Origin: Candidatus Heimdallarchaeota archaeon | GTDB lineage: Archaea > Asgardarchaeota > Heimdallarchaeia > JABLTI01 | DNA: 50,853 bases | Direction of reading: 5' to 3' | Assembly (NCBI GenBank): GCA_019058275.1 | Contig: JAHLVW010000085.1 | Coordinates: 1 to 50,853 of the forward strand | In this document: piece by piece, positions 34,662-44,737 of the stretch | Layout: each line of letters opens with the position of its first letter | Position numbering within the stretch: position 1 is the stretch's first letter | Made by a program: the position numbers and the translations under genes | Notes under the pieces: generated by a model | Database searches by the model: none | What the model was told of the DNA's origin: nothing | What the model saw: only the letters and a program-made list of their open reading frames with translations

Positions 34662-35273
34662 CTATTCAGCTTTTAATCCAACCTTTTGATACATTCTTTC
34701 TTTCCTTTCTTTTGTCAATTCCTTAGCATATTTCTTGTAGATCCATATCTCCCTATCTATAGAGGAAGAATCATCACTAACAATATATGGTTTTAAAATT
34801 TGTTTAAGAAAATCAACCCTACCAAGGAAAAACCATTCATTAAATTCATCTTTTATCTTCATTAATACTTCGTAATATTTTTTGAAATTTTCATTTACTT
34901 GCTCAATGAAAAACATTGGTTTTAAAATATTCAAATATTCTTTTCGATAGAAATCTTTCATGTCCTGATTCAATTCTTTGTCAGCTAATTTTGCTTCAAA
35001 TTCCTCGATTTTCCTGCTCGTTCTATGAATACTATCTTTGTAATTCAATTCAATTTTTTTCAGCTCAATTCTAATCAGATTTAGCTCATGTGTCATATGC
35101 CTACTGAAATACTTCTCATATTTTGCTTGTTCTGTTATTTTCTCTGCTAATTTTTGAAAATTTTTAATTTCTTGAAAGAATGATGAAACAGAATCTGAAT
35201 ATGCAAATGAAATTACTGTTTTGCAAAATTTTCTAATTTTATTTCCGTGCTTTATTCCTTTCATGGAATACAC
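34662..35273 (-). CDS. Coiled-coil hypothetical protein
   Basis: A 203-residue, Lys/Glu-rich, mainly helical protein. A long heptad-like stretch runs from about 45 to 120 (R-I-E-L-K-K-I-E-L, then I-E-E-F-E-A-K-L-A-D-K-E-L). I do not recognise the family. ATG 35273 is the first start; ATG 35264 is close behind and also possible. Neighbours give no hint: a broken binding protein on one side and a lipocalin-like gene on the other. Confidence 0.5.
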   Translation of the reverse strand: MYSMKGIKHGNKIRKFCKTVISFAYSDSVSSFFQEIKNFQKLAEKITEQAKYEKYFSRHMTHELNLIRIELKKIELNYKDSIHRTSRKIEEFEAKLADKELNQDMKDFYRKEYLNILKPMFFIEQVNENFKKYYEVLMKIKDEFNEWFFLGRVDFLKQILKPYIVSDDSSSIDREIWIYKKYAKELTKERKERMYQKVGLKAE

Positions 35274-35372
35274 AATCTCCGATATTCTTGTTAATTCATC
35301 TTTTCCTTAAAAAACTAAGCTAAATAATTTAGGTAAATCCAGCTTTTAATAAAAAGAAAAAAAGAATAATGG

Positions 35373-36425
35373 TTATAATGGAACCAAACGAATCAATTCA
35401 TTTATTCCACGACCATTAGTCAATTCTAATTTTTCTCCATCCTTAAAGATGAACTTACCCTTGAGTTTTACCGGTAAATCATAGAAAAGTGAACTCCATC
35501 CAGGTATGTTGTCTACCATGAAATCTTCCATTCTTGTAGGTGGTTGAATAAGTTGAGGATATCTATAAGGTTCAATTGTATATTTTAGCTTCCCTTTATC
35601 AGTTCGAACATCAACGCTTTGCTCCCAAGGAATAAATCGTTTAGCTTCGTCAAAATAAACCCAGCTTTCAGGCACAACCTCAAATTTGTTTGCAAAAAGG
35701 TAATCATCTGAGTCAATCAAATAGACTTTACCTGTTTCAAAATGAAATGGACTTCCCTCATTTGTCTGGGATTCTGTGTGACAAATATAAGTATAAAGTT
35801 GATCGAAATTAGCATAAATCCAGTTCATTATTCGAATTTGGAAGAAGTTTAATTGACCAAACCAAACATGCTCAAATAAACCTGGAGCATTATCTACTAC
35901 TAATTCCTTTCCGTTTGCTTTTATTGTTCCATTTGCCCATGATAGGGATTCTATGCCAGCTACTCGAGTGTCTTCTGTAACCTCACAGAGAGCACCCTTT
36001 TCTTTGCCCCAATAAAAAATCGGTCCTCTTGGTTTTAACGTTAAATCGAGTTCCAAATTTTTATTCTTGGAAATCACTCTTCTTTGATCCTCTTTACTAA
36101 TAACTTTCATATCGCCCATTTCAACTATTAGCTGATCATTTTGAGCATCAAATCTGAAGTCATCTTCATCTATGACAAAATTGATGTCATTTTTTGGCTT
36201 CTTTAAAACTGCAACACCATTTTCTTGAACAATCTCAACCGGATCCCAAGAAAGACTAAAGAAATTTTGTTGTCCGAGAAGTGAACCCTCAGTTAACGAT
36301 AGCTTTAAGCAGTATTCTGTTCCTTCGTAAGTAAAATCTGCTGTGTGATACCAGTTGTTATACCTACTTGCTTCCCCTAAAAATTTCGGTTTTAATTCAT
36401 CAATTGTAATTTTTTGTGTAGTCAT
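35373..36425 (-). CDS. CrtC/AttH-like lipocalin-fold protein
   Basis: A 350-residue, beta-rich protein without a signal peptide. The N-terminal W-Y-H-T-A-D-F-T-Y-E-G, the F-F-S-L-S-W strand, the L-D-L-T-L-K-P-R-G-P-I-F-Y-W-G segment and the later F-E-H-V-W-F-G pattern recall the double-lipocalin proteins of the CrtC (hydroxyneurosporene hydratase)/AttH/Svf1 group. These bind hydrophobic molecules, and a few hydrate carotenoids. It faces an SCP2 sterol-carrier-like gene, so a lipid or isoprenoid link is plausible. No carotenoid gene is present. The call rests on pattern, not on a known catalytic residue. Confidence 0.45.
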   Translation of the reverse strand: MTTQKITIDELKPKFLGEASRYNNWYHTADFTYEGTEYCLKLSLTEGSLLGQQNFFSLSWDPVEIVQENGVAVLKKPKNDINFVIDEDDFRFDAQNDQLIVEMGDMKVISKEDQRRVISKNKNLELDLTLKPRGPIFYWGKEKGALCEVTEDTRVAGIESLSWANGTIKANGKELVVDNAPGLFEHVWFGQLNFFQIRIMNWIYANFDQLYTYICHTESQTNEGSPFHFETGKVYLIDSDDYLFANKFEVVPESWVYFDEAKRFIPWEQSVDVRTDKGKLKYTIEPYRYPQLIQPPTRMEDFMVDNIPGWSSLFYDLPVKLKGKFIFKDGEKLELTNGRGINELIRLVPL

Positions 36426-36563
36426 TAAAATCTCTCCAACACAAAATAATCAAGTATCATTATTATGAAACCTTATAAATTTAATTGAAACTGGAAATTG
36501 GTAGTTTGAAAGGCGACAAAAATTGCAACCAAGGAAAACGTTTCACTTAAATAGTTTAAGGAC

Positions 36564-36573
36564 TTTATAAAAG
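36564..36573 (+). promoter_or_regulatory. TATA box of the SCP2 gene
   Basis: TTTATAAAAG. Initiation about 25 bases downstream would fall near 36590-36600, after or at the first ATG (36595). This favours the internal ATG 36613, which has GGAGG upstream. Confidence 0.55.
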
Positions 36574-36612
36574 AGAATTAAAATTAAATGTCTAATGGAG
36601 GAAATACTAGGA

Positions 36613-36948
36613 ATGCCTACTCGAGAAGAAGTTGTTGATGCATTAGAAGCAGCTCGTAAAAAACTGCTTGATGAAAACGCAAAAAAAGAATTCAAAGGAT
36701 GGACAAGGACTATCCAATACCACTTTAAAGACACAGATGAATTTTGGCATTTTGATGTCATAGATGGAATACCAGGTCAACTAGTCAATGAAGAATCTGA
36801 TGATGCAGAAGTCAAATTCAATATGACAGAGGATACCTTGCTAGGGTTAATTGATGGTAAAATAAAAGGAATGGTTGCTTTTACAACAGGTAAAGTAAAA
36901 GTCAAAGCTTCAATGAAAGACATATCGAAATTGCAAAAACTCGTCTAA
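36613..36948 (+). CDS. SCP2 sterol-carrier-like protein
   Basis: About 111 residues of the SCP2 fold: N-terminal helix, F-K-G-W-T-R-T-I-Q-Y-H-F strand, F-D-V-I-D-G-I-P-G-Q-L, a D-A-E-V-K-F-N-M-T-E-D-T-L-L-G-L-I-D-G-K core and the A-F-T-T-G-K-V-K-V-K end, which is the family hallmark. It binds lipids or acyl-CoA in a hydrophobic tunnel. The ATG at 36613 is chosen from the TATA position and the GGAGG at 36597-36601; ATG 36595 would add six residues. It is divergent from the CrtC/AttH-like gene. Confidence 0.8.
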   Translation: MPTREEVVDALEAARKKLLDENAKKEFKGWTRTIQYHFKDTDEFWHFDVIDGIPGQLVNEESDDAEVKFNMTEDTLLGLIDGKIKGMVAFTTGKVKVKASMKDISKLQKLV

Positions 36949-37014
36949 TAACCATTTTTTCTCTTTATTTTCATTTTTACATTGGGATTATTTGATATGA
37001 TTTTGAGAATGAAA

Positions 37015-38126
37015 TTAAGGTTTTGGAAATAGTGATATGCCTAGTAAATCATAACCTAAATGAATCGCTACTCCTGTGCCAATGAAATCCATTGTAAAAT
37101 TATGATTCTCTGATTTTGTTTCTAAGTTAAGTACTTCTTGTACTCGCTTGGCATCATCAATTATTATGCCATAAAAGATTATACCTTCGAGCTCTTTACC
37201 TTCAAACTCAATTTGTATAGCTTTAGCAATTTCCTGTATTAATTATTCCTTACTTCTGACTGTTTTAAAAGCTTTCAAATCACCATTATTGTTCATGTTC
37301 TCAATGATTACTGGTTTTAATCCTAGTAAATTGCCAAAGAAAGTTGTTACCCTTCTAACACATTCACTTTTCCTTAATGCTGTTAAAGAGTCTATATAAA
37401 TGTAGGAGATGTGTTTTTCTCTTACCCAATTAAGATAATTAATAATTTCTTCTAAGCTTTTTCCCTCTTCATCCATAGAGATAGCATTTTTCATCATTAA
37501 TTTCATTAAAGGATCTGTAGTTTTTGAATCAACAATTAGCACATTTTTTGCTTTATCTGGATTTTCCTTCGCTAGTAGCTTTTTAGCTTTGATTGCATTG
37601 TTAAATCCTTCACTATATCTTTTGCTAACAACGAGCACAATTATAGGCTTATCTTCTGGAGCTTTTCTAAAAGCATTTAGAAAAGATTCAACTGTAACAG
37701 GAAAACTACAAACACTTTTATCTAACATCAAATTTTCATAGACCTCTGGAAAGAACATCTCCTCATTGTAATTTCTTCTTGAACCATCATCAATGGTAAT
37801 AGTAAAAGGAAGAACATCCGTTCCAATAGCTTGACCTTCTTCTGGAGTGATTTCACTAATGGCGTTAATTATATAGTGATTTAGCAAATCGATTTTTGTT
37901 TCAATTTCTTCGATTTGTGCGTAAGCACCTCGAATAAGCCCTTCATGATCAATATATACCATTAGTTTATGTAAAGGTGTACCATGTGCAGCAATAGTAA
38001 TTCCAGCTAGACCACTGGAATATCGACCTTCTAAATCTTCTTTGCTTAAGCTAAATGATATAACTTCTTTGCAGAATGGACATAAGAGTGTGAATTGTTT
38101 AGTTTGACAATCATTTCTGTCATCAC
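37015..38126 (-). pseudogene. DegV-family fatty-acid-binding protein gene, interrupted twice
   Basis: The main open part (37243-37962) is a DegV domain: P-F-T-I-T-I-D-D-G-S, S-V-C-S-F-P-V-T-V, V-L-I-V-D-S-K and S-Y-I-Y-I-D-S-L-T-A-L-R-K. After a TAA at 37243-37245 the frame continues to F-P-K-P-stop at 37015, with typical DegV content (G-V-A-I-H-L-G). Upstream the frame also stays open through L-L-C-P-F-C-K ... I-A-A-H-G-T-P-L-H-K, and reaches an ATG at 38123 if one A is added to the AAA near 38105. So the whole protein is about 365 residues with a Cys-pair N-terminal domain. Confidence 0.65.
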
Positions 38127-38351
38127 CCCAACTATTCTACTTCAAAGATTAATATATTAGTAAGTTACGTTTGTTGCAAATGATTAACGAGTATAGTGTT
38201 TTTTTGATAAGAAAGAACCGATAATTTCTTCCTTCTTTTCTTTCCTTTTTCAGTTTAAAACCAAAAAACTGTTTTTAAACAATTAAAAGAGATTCTTTAT
38301 TATAAATCATAATTAATAATAATATGGAATTAAATATGGAACTGATGTTGG

Positions 38352-39587
38352 ATGGCAATAACAATAGGAAATCGGAAATTTGATAGGGAAAAACGAAAAA
38401 AGCAGGAAGATGCAAATGATAAAGGATTCAAAGGATTCATGATTTCTCTTGCTGTTATATATCTATTAACAGCTACAATAGCTACCACAGTTTTAACACC
38501 AAGAGTGATGAAAGCAAATCGGAAATATGAAAACGGAGAAATAGTTATCTTAAATGATAATGATTTTACAATAAAGTACAACCTTCCTGGTTCAGGAGCA
38601 TTTGATGATCCTTACCGCTTAGAAAACATTACTTTGCAAACGAAAAAATTATGGGGCATATACATTGATGAAACTACAAAGCATTTCATCATTAAAAATT
38701 GTACAATTAAGGCTAACCAAACATCAATTCTCATTTTACATGTTGCATTTGGTACAGGAATAGTTGAGAATAATACTTGCATAGCTAATTCTCCTGATCA
38801 TTATTCTAGTATAATAGTTAATTTTTGCTCAGGTACAAAAATACTCAAGAATATTTGTAAGAATGGATTTTCGGATAATAATTATGGGATATCTCTATAT
38901 GGTTCACCTAATTGCATCATTTCTGAGAATATATGTAATAATTTTCGAGAAGGTATATCATGTTATAATTCTATAGGAAATTTAGACATTAGAAATAATA
39001 TTTGTAATTATAATACTGTTTCAGGAATAAACATATACAATTATGTTTATTCTGATTATTACACAATTGATAGTATTGTAATTTACAATAATACTTGCTT
39101 AATGAATTATGTAGGTTTAGATGTCACTCTTCAAGAAAGGTTCTATGTTTTTATAATTGAAAATAATTTTAGTAACAATACAATTGATGGTATATCACTT
39201 GAAGATCATGATTGTGAAAGCATAATAGCAAATAACCAAATAAGCAATAATGGTTTAGGAATCCGTTTATATTCCTCTTGGAATATTACTATAGAATATA
39301 ATCATATAAACAACAATACAGATTTCGGTATGATTTTATCTCATGTCTATAATTGTTATGTTTATCAAAACAATTTCCTGTACAACAATCTTGTAGGTCA
39401 GATTGAAGGTTTAAAACAAGCATCAGTAGAATATCAACGTTATTATTATAACCACTTTTGGTATAATAATGCAACAAAGAAAGGAAACTATTGGTCTGAT
39501 TTAGTATGGTCTGAGACAGCAATTTATAATATAACCAATACTACTGATGCTGATTTATATCCATTACAACATCCTGTGGATATATGA
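38352..39587 (+). CDS. Parallel beta-helix surface protein (NosD-like)
   Basis: A 411-residue protein with an N-terminal membrane helix (F-M-I-S-L-A-V-I-Y-L-L-T-A-T-I-A) after a basic segment, then right-handed beta-helix coils about 22 residues long: N-N-T-C, N-N-I-C, N-N-T-C, N-N-F-S, N-N-Q-I and N-N-N-T turns with regular G-I/I-I positions. It ends G-N-Y-W-S-D-L-V-W, the usual cap of NosD/pectate-lyase-like repeats in archaea. It is probably held on the cell surface. No catalytic residue can be named. Confidence 0.75.
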   Translation: MAITIGNRKFDREKRKKQEDANDKGFKGFMISLAVIYLLTATIATTVLTPRVMKANRKYENGEIVILNDNDFTIKYNLPGSGAFDDPYRLENITLQTKKLWGIYIDETTKHFIIKNCTIKANQTSILILHVAFGTGIVENNTCIANSPDHYSSIIVNFCSGTKILKNICKNGFSDNNYGISLYGSPNCIISENICNNFREGISCYNSIGNLDIRNNICNYNTVSGINIYNYVYSDYYTIDSIVIYNNTCLMNYVGLDVTLQERFYVFIIENNFSNNTIDGISLEDHDCESIIANNQISNNGLGIRLYSSWNITIEYNHINNNTDFGMILSHVYNCYVYQNNFLYNNLVGQIEGLKQASVEYQRYYYNHFWYNNATKKGNYWSDLVWSETAIYNITNTTDADLYPLQHPVDI

Positions 39588-39656
39588 TTAACTCATAAAT
39601 TTTGTAACAATCTATTATTGGATGAAGAAAAAAAATTATGTCAAAAAGATGATAAG

Positions 39657-41843
39657 TCAATCATCTTTTTGAGTATCACTTACTTTAGCATCTTCTGATG
39701 GTCTGATCTTGTACTTGACTTCAACTATCTCATTTGGAGCAATTGTCTCAAATTTCCAAGTAAGTATTTTATCATCATCTTTATCAGTTATTTTTGCTTC
39801 ATGGCTGACATCAAACAAATCCAAACTAGCAGGTAGTTTTTCTTTAAGTTTGTAGTTTGTTAGTTCTGCTTCACCCATATTCTTGATTGATAAAGTGATT
39901 TCGAATTCACCTTCAGTAGCTAATGCTTGGATATCTTTACCTTTTGCAAGGTTCTTTCTTAAGTGAATTACTTCAATCTCTATTGGGTCTGCTTTAATTT
40001 CAATTGCTTTACCTAGTGGATAGGTATTTGCACTTAGAATAGCATCTGCTTGGTATAATGTTTCTCGAGTTGGTTTAAAAGCTGTGATTGGATATTTGAA
40101 CTCAATTTCGTCTCCAGGTTTCATTGGACCAGCATCTGTATCCTTTAGATTTTCAAGATTAATTGTTATTGTATGATCAGTTGTTGGATCTTGGTCTTCA
40201 GGTTCAATTTTGATTGCGTTATATGGTAAATCCATAGGACTTCCATTAACCAAAACTTCTACTTCATCTGTTTTTGGAGGTAAGAATTCTGCTTGAATAT
40301 TCTCAACAAGCTTAACTTCATTAAGATTAGCACCACCAGCGTTGGTTACTTTGCCAGTAAGAGTGAATGGTGTAACTTTAAATGAAGGTAGTTTCTCAAC
40401 ATCATAACAAATTGAACCTTCTAAAGCTGCTACTGCAAGCTCAACATCTGAGAAATTCAACTTAACTTTTGTAGCAATTTGGTGGTCAGCAACTGTGAAG
40501 AATTCAACTTTTGTTTTGAATTCTGGATAATCTCCTTCTTCAGAGGTATAAACCCATGGCTCTGATTCCCAAGTACCTTCAGCAGGAATAACTTGAATAT
40601 CTTCTGGATCTATGTCAACATATTTCACGCTTGCATCGTCATGTTTGTAGACATTTGCATTTACTAATCGAATCTTGAATTCACTTTTATTCTCAAAAGT
40701 AAATTTGCACTCATAAGAATTGGGCTCTTCTTCCAATTCTGAAGTATTGATATTAAATGAGTTGTTTGTGTAAGCATCAAATGACCCTATCTCAAGATTA
40801 CTTGCTGTCTCTGGTTTGAGATATTTCACAACGAATTTACCTGATCGGAGTTTGCTATCTTTATCAGAAACAAATGCTTGAACTCTTAGATCTAAGGTTG
40901 CTTCTTCATCTTGGACAAGTTTATCAATTTCCCAAAAGACTATTTGTTTACCTTCTTTATCCTTAATTTCAGCGTTTCCTACAGTTTGACTAAGGATTTG
41001 TGGGTTACTGAAGTCTTCAGAAATGACTTTGTAAGTAGCAATCTTAGTTAATTCACCAGATGCTTTGCTAGTTAGTTTTATTCTGATAAGAATTTCATTC
41101 TCAGCATTAACAGCTAGGGAATAAGATTCAATGTCAGGATCACCAGCAGTCGAAATAAACTCATGAACTTCTATTTCAGGTTCAACTTCAACCTCAAAGG
41201 TATATTCGAATTCTTTTATATCTTGAGGGTTTAATTCCTGTAATTTTATAGAGTCCTCTTCCATATCTGTATTTGAGATATTATTGAATTTGAGATCAAT
41301 ATCCCATAATCTATCTTTTTCAGAGTTATTGGTGATTTCCACTTTGCCAGTGCGGGTTATTTCTTTATCTGATGGTGTTCCATCATGCTCAAAGAATAAT
41401 TCTATCTTTTCATCTATTTTTATCGGAACCAATTTGGAATCCATTTCACTATCACCTAAAATTAGTTTTCCTTCTTTTTCACCAGTTTCCTTATCAAAGG
41501 TATCCTGGTCTTCTTCTAACTCTCCCTCTGTCTCATCCATTTCTTCCCCTTTCAATTCCTCTGCTTCTTCCTTTTCTTCACTCTCTTCTGCACCAAAACC
41601 TAGTTGTTTTAATTGACTTTCAATACCTTCGAAGTAATCAATTATTTCTTGTTTCTTTCCAAATAGTTCTGGTTCGTATTTACTGTTTATAGCTAATCGA
41701 ATCATATGTTTACCATCAAAGGACAAGTTATCTGTTAATTCAGGAAATCGTTCAAACAGCTCTTCAGCAGAGATATTTATTTCGATTTTCAATTTCTTGT
41801 TAATTGTTACTGTGCCCAAAGATTCCAAAATTATTGAAGTCAT
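39657..41843 (-). CDS. Large DUF11/Ig-like beta-sandwich protein, no signal peptide
   Basis: A 728-residue acidic protein. An N-terminal domain (~1-90) is followed by a Glu/Asp-rich linker (~90-135), then a chain of about six beta-sandwich domains. The last is clearly DUF11-like: G-E-F-E-I-T-L-S-I-K-N-M-G-E-A-E-L-T-N-Y-K-L-K-E-K-L-P. No signal peptide or membrane segment is visible, so it is probably cytoplasmic, unlike most DUF11 proteins. The acidic linker recalls the protein at 21.2-22.6 kb. A structural or scaffold role is a guess. Confidence 0.55.
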   Translation of the reverse strand: MTSIILESLGTVTINKKLKIEINISAEELFERFPELTDNLSFDGKHMIRLAINSKYEPELFGKKQEIIDYFEGIESQLKQLGFGAEESEEKEEAEELKGEEMDETEGELEEDQDTFDKETGEKEGKLILGDSEMDSKLVPIKIDEKIELFFEHDGTPSDKEITRTGKVEITNNSEKDRLWDIDLKFNNISNTDMEEDSIKLQELNPQDIKEFEYTFEVEVEPEIEVHEFISTAGDPDIESYSLAVNAENEILIRIKLTSKASGELTKIATYKVISEDFSNPQILSQTVGNAEIKDKEGKQIVFWEIDKLVQDEEATLDLRVQAFVSDKDSKLRSGKFVVKYLKPETASNLEIGSFDAYTNNSFNINTSELEEEPNSYECKFTFENKSEFKIRLVNANVYKHDDASVKYVDIDPEDIQVIPAEGTWESEPWVYTSEEGDYPEFKTKVEFFTVADHQIATKVKLNFSDVELAVAALEGSICYDVEKLPSFKVTPFTLTGKVTNAGGANLNEVKLVENIQAEFLPPKTDEVEVLVNGSPMDLPYNAIKIEPEDQDPTTDHTITINLENLKDTDAGPMKPGDEIEFKYPITAFKPTRETLYQADAILSANTYPLGKAIEIKADPIEIEVIHLRKNLAKGKDIQALATEGEFEITLSIKNMGEAELTNYKLKEKLPASLDLFDVSHEAKITDKDDDKILTWKFETIAPNEIVEVKYKIRPSEDAKVSDTQKDD

Positions 41844-41920
41844 AAAAACAAATCCATTAAGCAGTATACAAAACAGTTGGGATTTGTATTAAAGTATTAT
41901 CAAATAGGTATATTCTTAAT

Positions 41921-43930
41921 TTATTCATTAATCCATACTTGCATAGATGATGGTTCTCTATTTGCCCAACAGAAATAAGGAATAGCAGTAAGTTTTTGAC
42001 CCAATTTATCTTCAGTAATTAGCTTATTTACACCACCAAATAGCTTTTTATCAAATTTGTATGTTAATTCTTTAGTTAGATCAATGGTTGCATTAGGTAT
42101 TGGTATTAAAGGATTATCTGGTGTTTCAAAACAATAGACAATTGGACCTTTCGAGAGAGCTATCTTATTTCTATTAGATTTTACTTTAGGATGTGCTCGA
42201 TGAATATTAATGCTCATTGGGAAATCTATTTCTATTACTGTCTCTTTCTCCCAAATTTTTGTTATTGGTTGAAACATGGAATTATAAGGAGAAAATCCAC
42301 TACCCGTTTGCATCGTTTGCAGTTTTGTGTTTTGTAGTGGCAAGTTTTTATTATTAATTTTGATTTTTGGATTATCAGTCCAACTAGGTATTCTCACATT
42401 AATTGTAAACTCTCGAGGATCAGCAACTTGAACCGTTAATTTTACCATTCCTTTCCAAGGTAACTCAGAATTCATTTGTAATTTTACTCTATAGTCACCA
42501 TTACTCAGAAAAATCTCAGTACTATTCCCTACAAATTGATGTATCCAAATATTCTTACTATCAAATGAATAGATAAACTCACCAAACGAAGCCCATATGC
42601 GAGAAATATTACTTGGACAGCAAGGAGTAGCAAACCAATATTTTCTTACAAGCTGACCATCTGATTCCAGCAGATTTTGGTAAAGGTATGAATTGCCTTT
42701 CAAGCCAATTCCAACAGACATTGCATTATAAAACTGCCATTCTAACAGATCTGAATATTTGGCTTCATTTGTTATCAATGCTAACTCCCAATTGAGCATA
42801 ATATTAGCAATCGCTGCACATGTTTCACAATAACAATATTTACTATTCAGTTCATAATCTCGTCCAACCCCCTCAACAGTTCCTAATGAACCTATTCCAC
42901 CTGTGATAAACATCTGTTTTCGTACCAAATGATTCCAAGTGAGTTCTAAAGCTTTTAGGATTTTAGAGTCACCAGTTTCTTGATAAAGCATAGCCATTGC
43001 TGTTGCTAAGTAGCCCCATCTTACAGAATGTCCGTATGGACGCTTCATTTTATGAATAGGTGCATTTTGCTGTTGATATCTACCAGTTAAATATTGGAAG
43101 AAACTTCTAAGATCTAATAAAGGAACCTCTTTCTGGTGTTTGGTTTCTCCTCCAAAGAAATTGATACTTGTTTCATTAACGACATTCTTGTTCTGCATAT
43201 CTTTCACAATATGCTTCTGTCGTTTGTTCTGATCTATTACTTGCTTAATGATTCCAATACCAAAGAAAGGAATTTTACCTCTTTTATACAGAAGATGAGC
43301 AGCTAAATCTAGGTATTTTTTTTGACTAGTAAGTCGATATAATCTGATCAATGCAATTTCAATTTCTTGATGTCCTGGAGTATATTTCGATTTAGCATTT
43401 TGGAAATCATTTACCAATAAATCAGCAGCTTTGGTAGCGACTCCCAATAATTTTTGCTTGTAAGTATCAGGCTCATTTGTTTCCATGTAACTTACTGCTG
43501 CTTCAATCATATGTCCTAAACAATACAATTCATGCTCTATCTGGATGTTTGCCCAACGACGATTTGGAAAATGAAACTGATTGTAAGTGTAGAGATATCC
43601 ATCGGGTTCTTGAACACTCTGTATAAGATCAATATATTCCTGAATTAAACCTGAGAGCTTGTTATTCACATTTGTTGTTAGAATCCGTGCTGCAGCATCA
43701 GCCCATTTGTGTAAATCTGAATCACAATAAAAGAAACCTAAACGATAACCTTCCTTTGTACCTGCTAAGATTCGAAAATTATCTTGGTTATGTGTTTCTT
43801 CTAGTTGATCCCATTGATAGAAAATTGCCAATGAATTGTTCATTTTTAGACGTTCATTCCAAAAAGCATCTTTTATTTGTACAGTTTTGAGAGGAATACT
43901 CTTTGATTTTACATAATTTGAGAGAGTCAT
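41921..43930 (-). CDS. Glycoside hydrolase family 127, beta-L-arabinofuranosidase
   Basis: A 669-residue GH127 (DUF1680) enzyme. The zinc/nucleophile set is E369-T-C371 and C437-C438, with the same E-x-C and Cys-Cys arrangement as the bifidobacterial enzyme, in which a Cys is the nucleophile. Other family marks are D-A-F-W-N-E-R-L at 21-28, H-E-L-Y-C-L-G-H at 133-140 and G-H-S-V-R-W-G-Y near 300-307. It removes beta-L-arabinofuranose from plant-type or glycoprotein glycans. No signal peptide is seen, so short imported sugars would be the substrate. No sugar transporter is close. Confidence 0.85.
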   Translation of the reverse strand: MTLSNYVKSKSIPLKTVQIKDAFWNERLKMNNSLAIFYQWDQLEETHNQDNFRILAGTKEGYRLGFFYCDSDLHKWADAAARILTTNVNNKLSGLIQEYIDLIQSVQEPDGYLYTYNQFHFPNRRWANIQIEHELYCLGHMIEAAVSYMETNEPDTYKQKLLGVATKAADLLVNDFQNAKSKYTPGHQEIEIALIRLYRLTSQKKYLDLAAHLLYKRGKIPFFGIGIIKQVIDQNKRQKHIVKDMQNKNVVNETSINFFGGETKHQKEVPLLDLRSFFQYLTGRYQQQNAPIHKMKRPYGHSVRWGYLATAMAMLYQETGDSKILKALELTWNHLVRKQMFITGGIGSLGTVEGVGRDYELNSKYCYCETCAAIANIMLNWELALITNEAKYSDLLEWQFYNAMSVGIGLKGNSYLYQNLLESDGQLVRKYWFATPCCPSNISRIWASFGEFIYSFDSKNIWIHQFVGNSTEIFLSNGDYRVKLQMNSELPWKGMVKLTVQVADPREFTINVRIPSWTDNPKIKINNKNLPLQNTKLQTMQTGSGFSPYNSMFQPITKIWEKETVIEIDFPMSINIHRAHPKVKSNRNKIALSKGPIVYCFETPDNPLIPIPNATIDLTKELTYKFDKKLFGGVNKLITEDKLGQKLTAIPYFCWANREPSSMQVWINE

Positions 43931-44081
43931 GCATTCACACCAATTATATAGATGGTCAATTATCCTTTATGTTAATGAAAATCATAATAATATAATAGCT
44001 AATAGCAAAATAATCTTATCATAAAATTGTAGAACAGAATTCTTTAAACATGTCTCTTACTATAATAGTAATTTGAGAAAA

Positions 44082-44607
44082 ATGCCAATAAAAACAAGTG
44101 AAAGTAAATTTGAGCTTGAACCATATGGACTAAATCAAATGATTGTTATCTTTAGTACAACTTCTAATCATAAGTGTGATCTCAGTTATTGCTGGAATTT
44201 TACTTAGTCAATACCAAGGAAGTTGGATTCTCTATCTTTTTGCAGGTATTGTTATTATCTCTGCTTGTGTTCTTTTTGGTATAAGGTATCGAAAAATAAG
44301 CTCAGGAACACTGGAAACGGTTACTATAAGTATTGAAGGCATAAGAAAGCATAATAAAAAAGATGGAACGATAAAATTCATGAGCTGGGATGATGACTTA
44401 CATCACTCTGTCTCTTTTGCTGATTTTATGGATGATGAAATAAGAATGAGTTGTCCATCAACGATTATGATAACTAGTAAAGATGATCTTTTAGAAATAA
44501 ATATCGAAGAATATGCTACTGTATTGGTTAAAGCTGATAAGATAGTTCAGGAATTTGAAAAAGCATTTAAGCATTTCAAAAAGCAACATCGTAAATTAAG
44601 CAAATGA
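44082..44607 (+). pseudogene. Two-helix membrane protein with a one-base shift
   Basis: The open frame from TTG 44143 encodes two membrane helices (L-L-I-I-S-V-I-S-V-I-A-G-I-L-L and Y-L-F-A-G-I-V-I-I-S-A-C-V-L-F-G-I) and an ~85-residue soluble domain. Just upstream, ATG 44082 starts a different frame (M-P-I-K-T-S-E-S-K-F-E-L-E-P-Y-G-L) that joins it if one T is removed from the TTT near 44149-44151. The joined protein of about 174 residues has a more natural start. The family is unknown; the gene may be intact if the extra T is an error. Confidence 0.5.
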
Positions 44608-44737
44608 TTTTTTTTGAACACTTTTGATGCTTATCCTATACAAAATCTAATTTGTATCTGATTACGTGAGACAATTTACTTTGCTATATTGAAATAGATT
44701 TTTAGATTTGTAAGTGGAAATAGAATAGTTGGTCTAA

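Noticed and set aside
41284..41692. Ser- and Leu-rich plus-strand frames at 41.3-41.7 kb
   Set aside because: They are shadows of the acidic linker of the DUF11-like protein on the minus strand.
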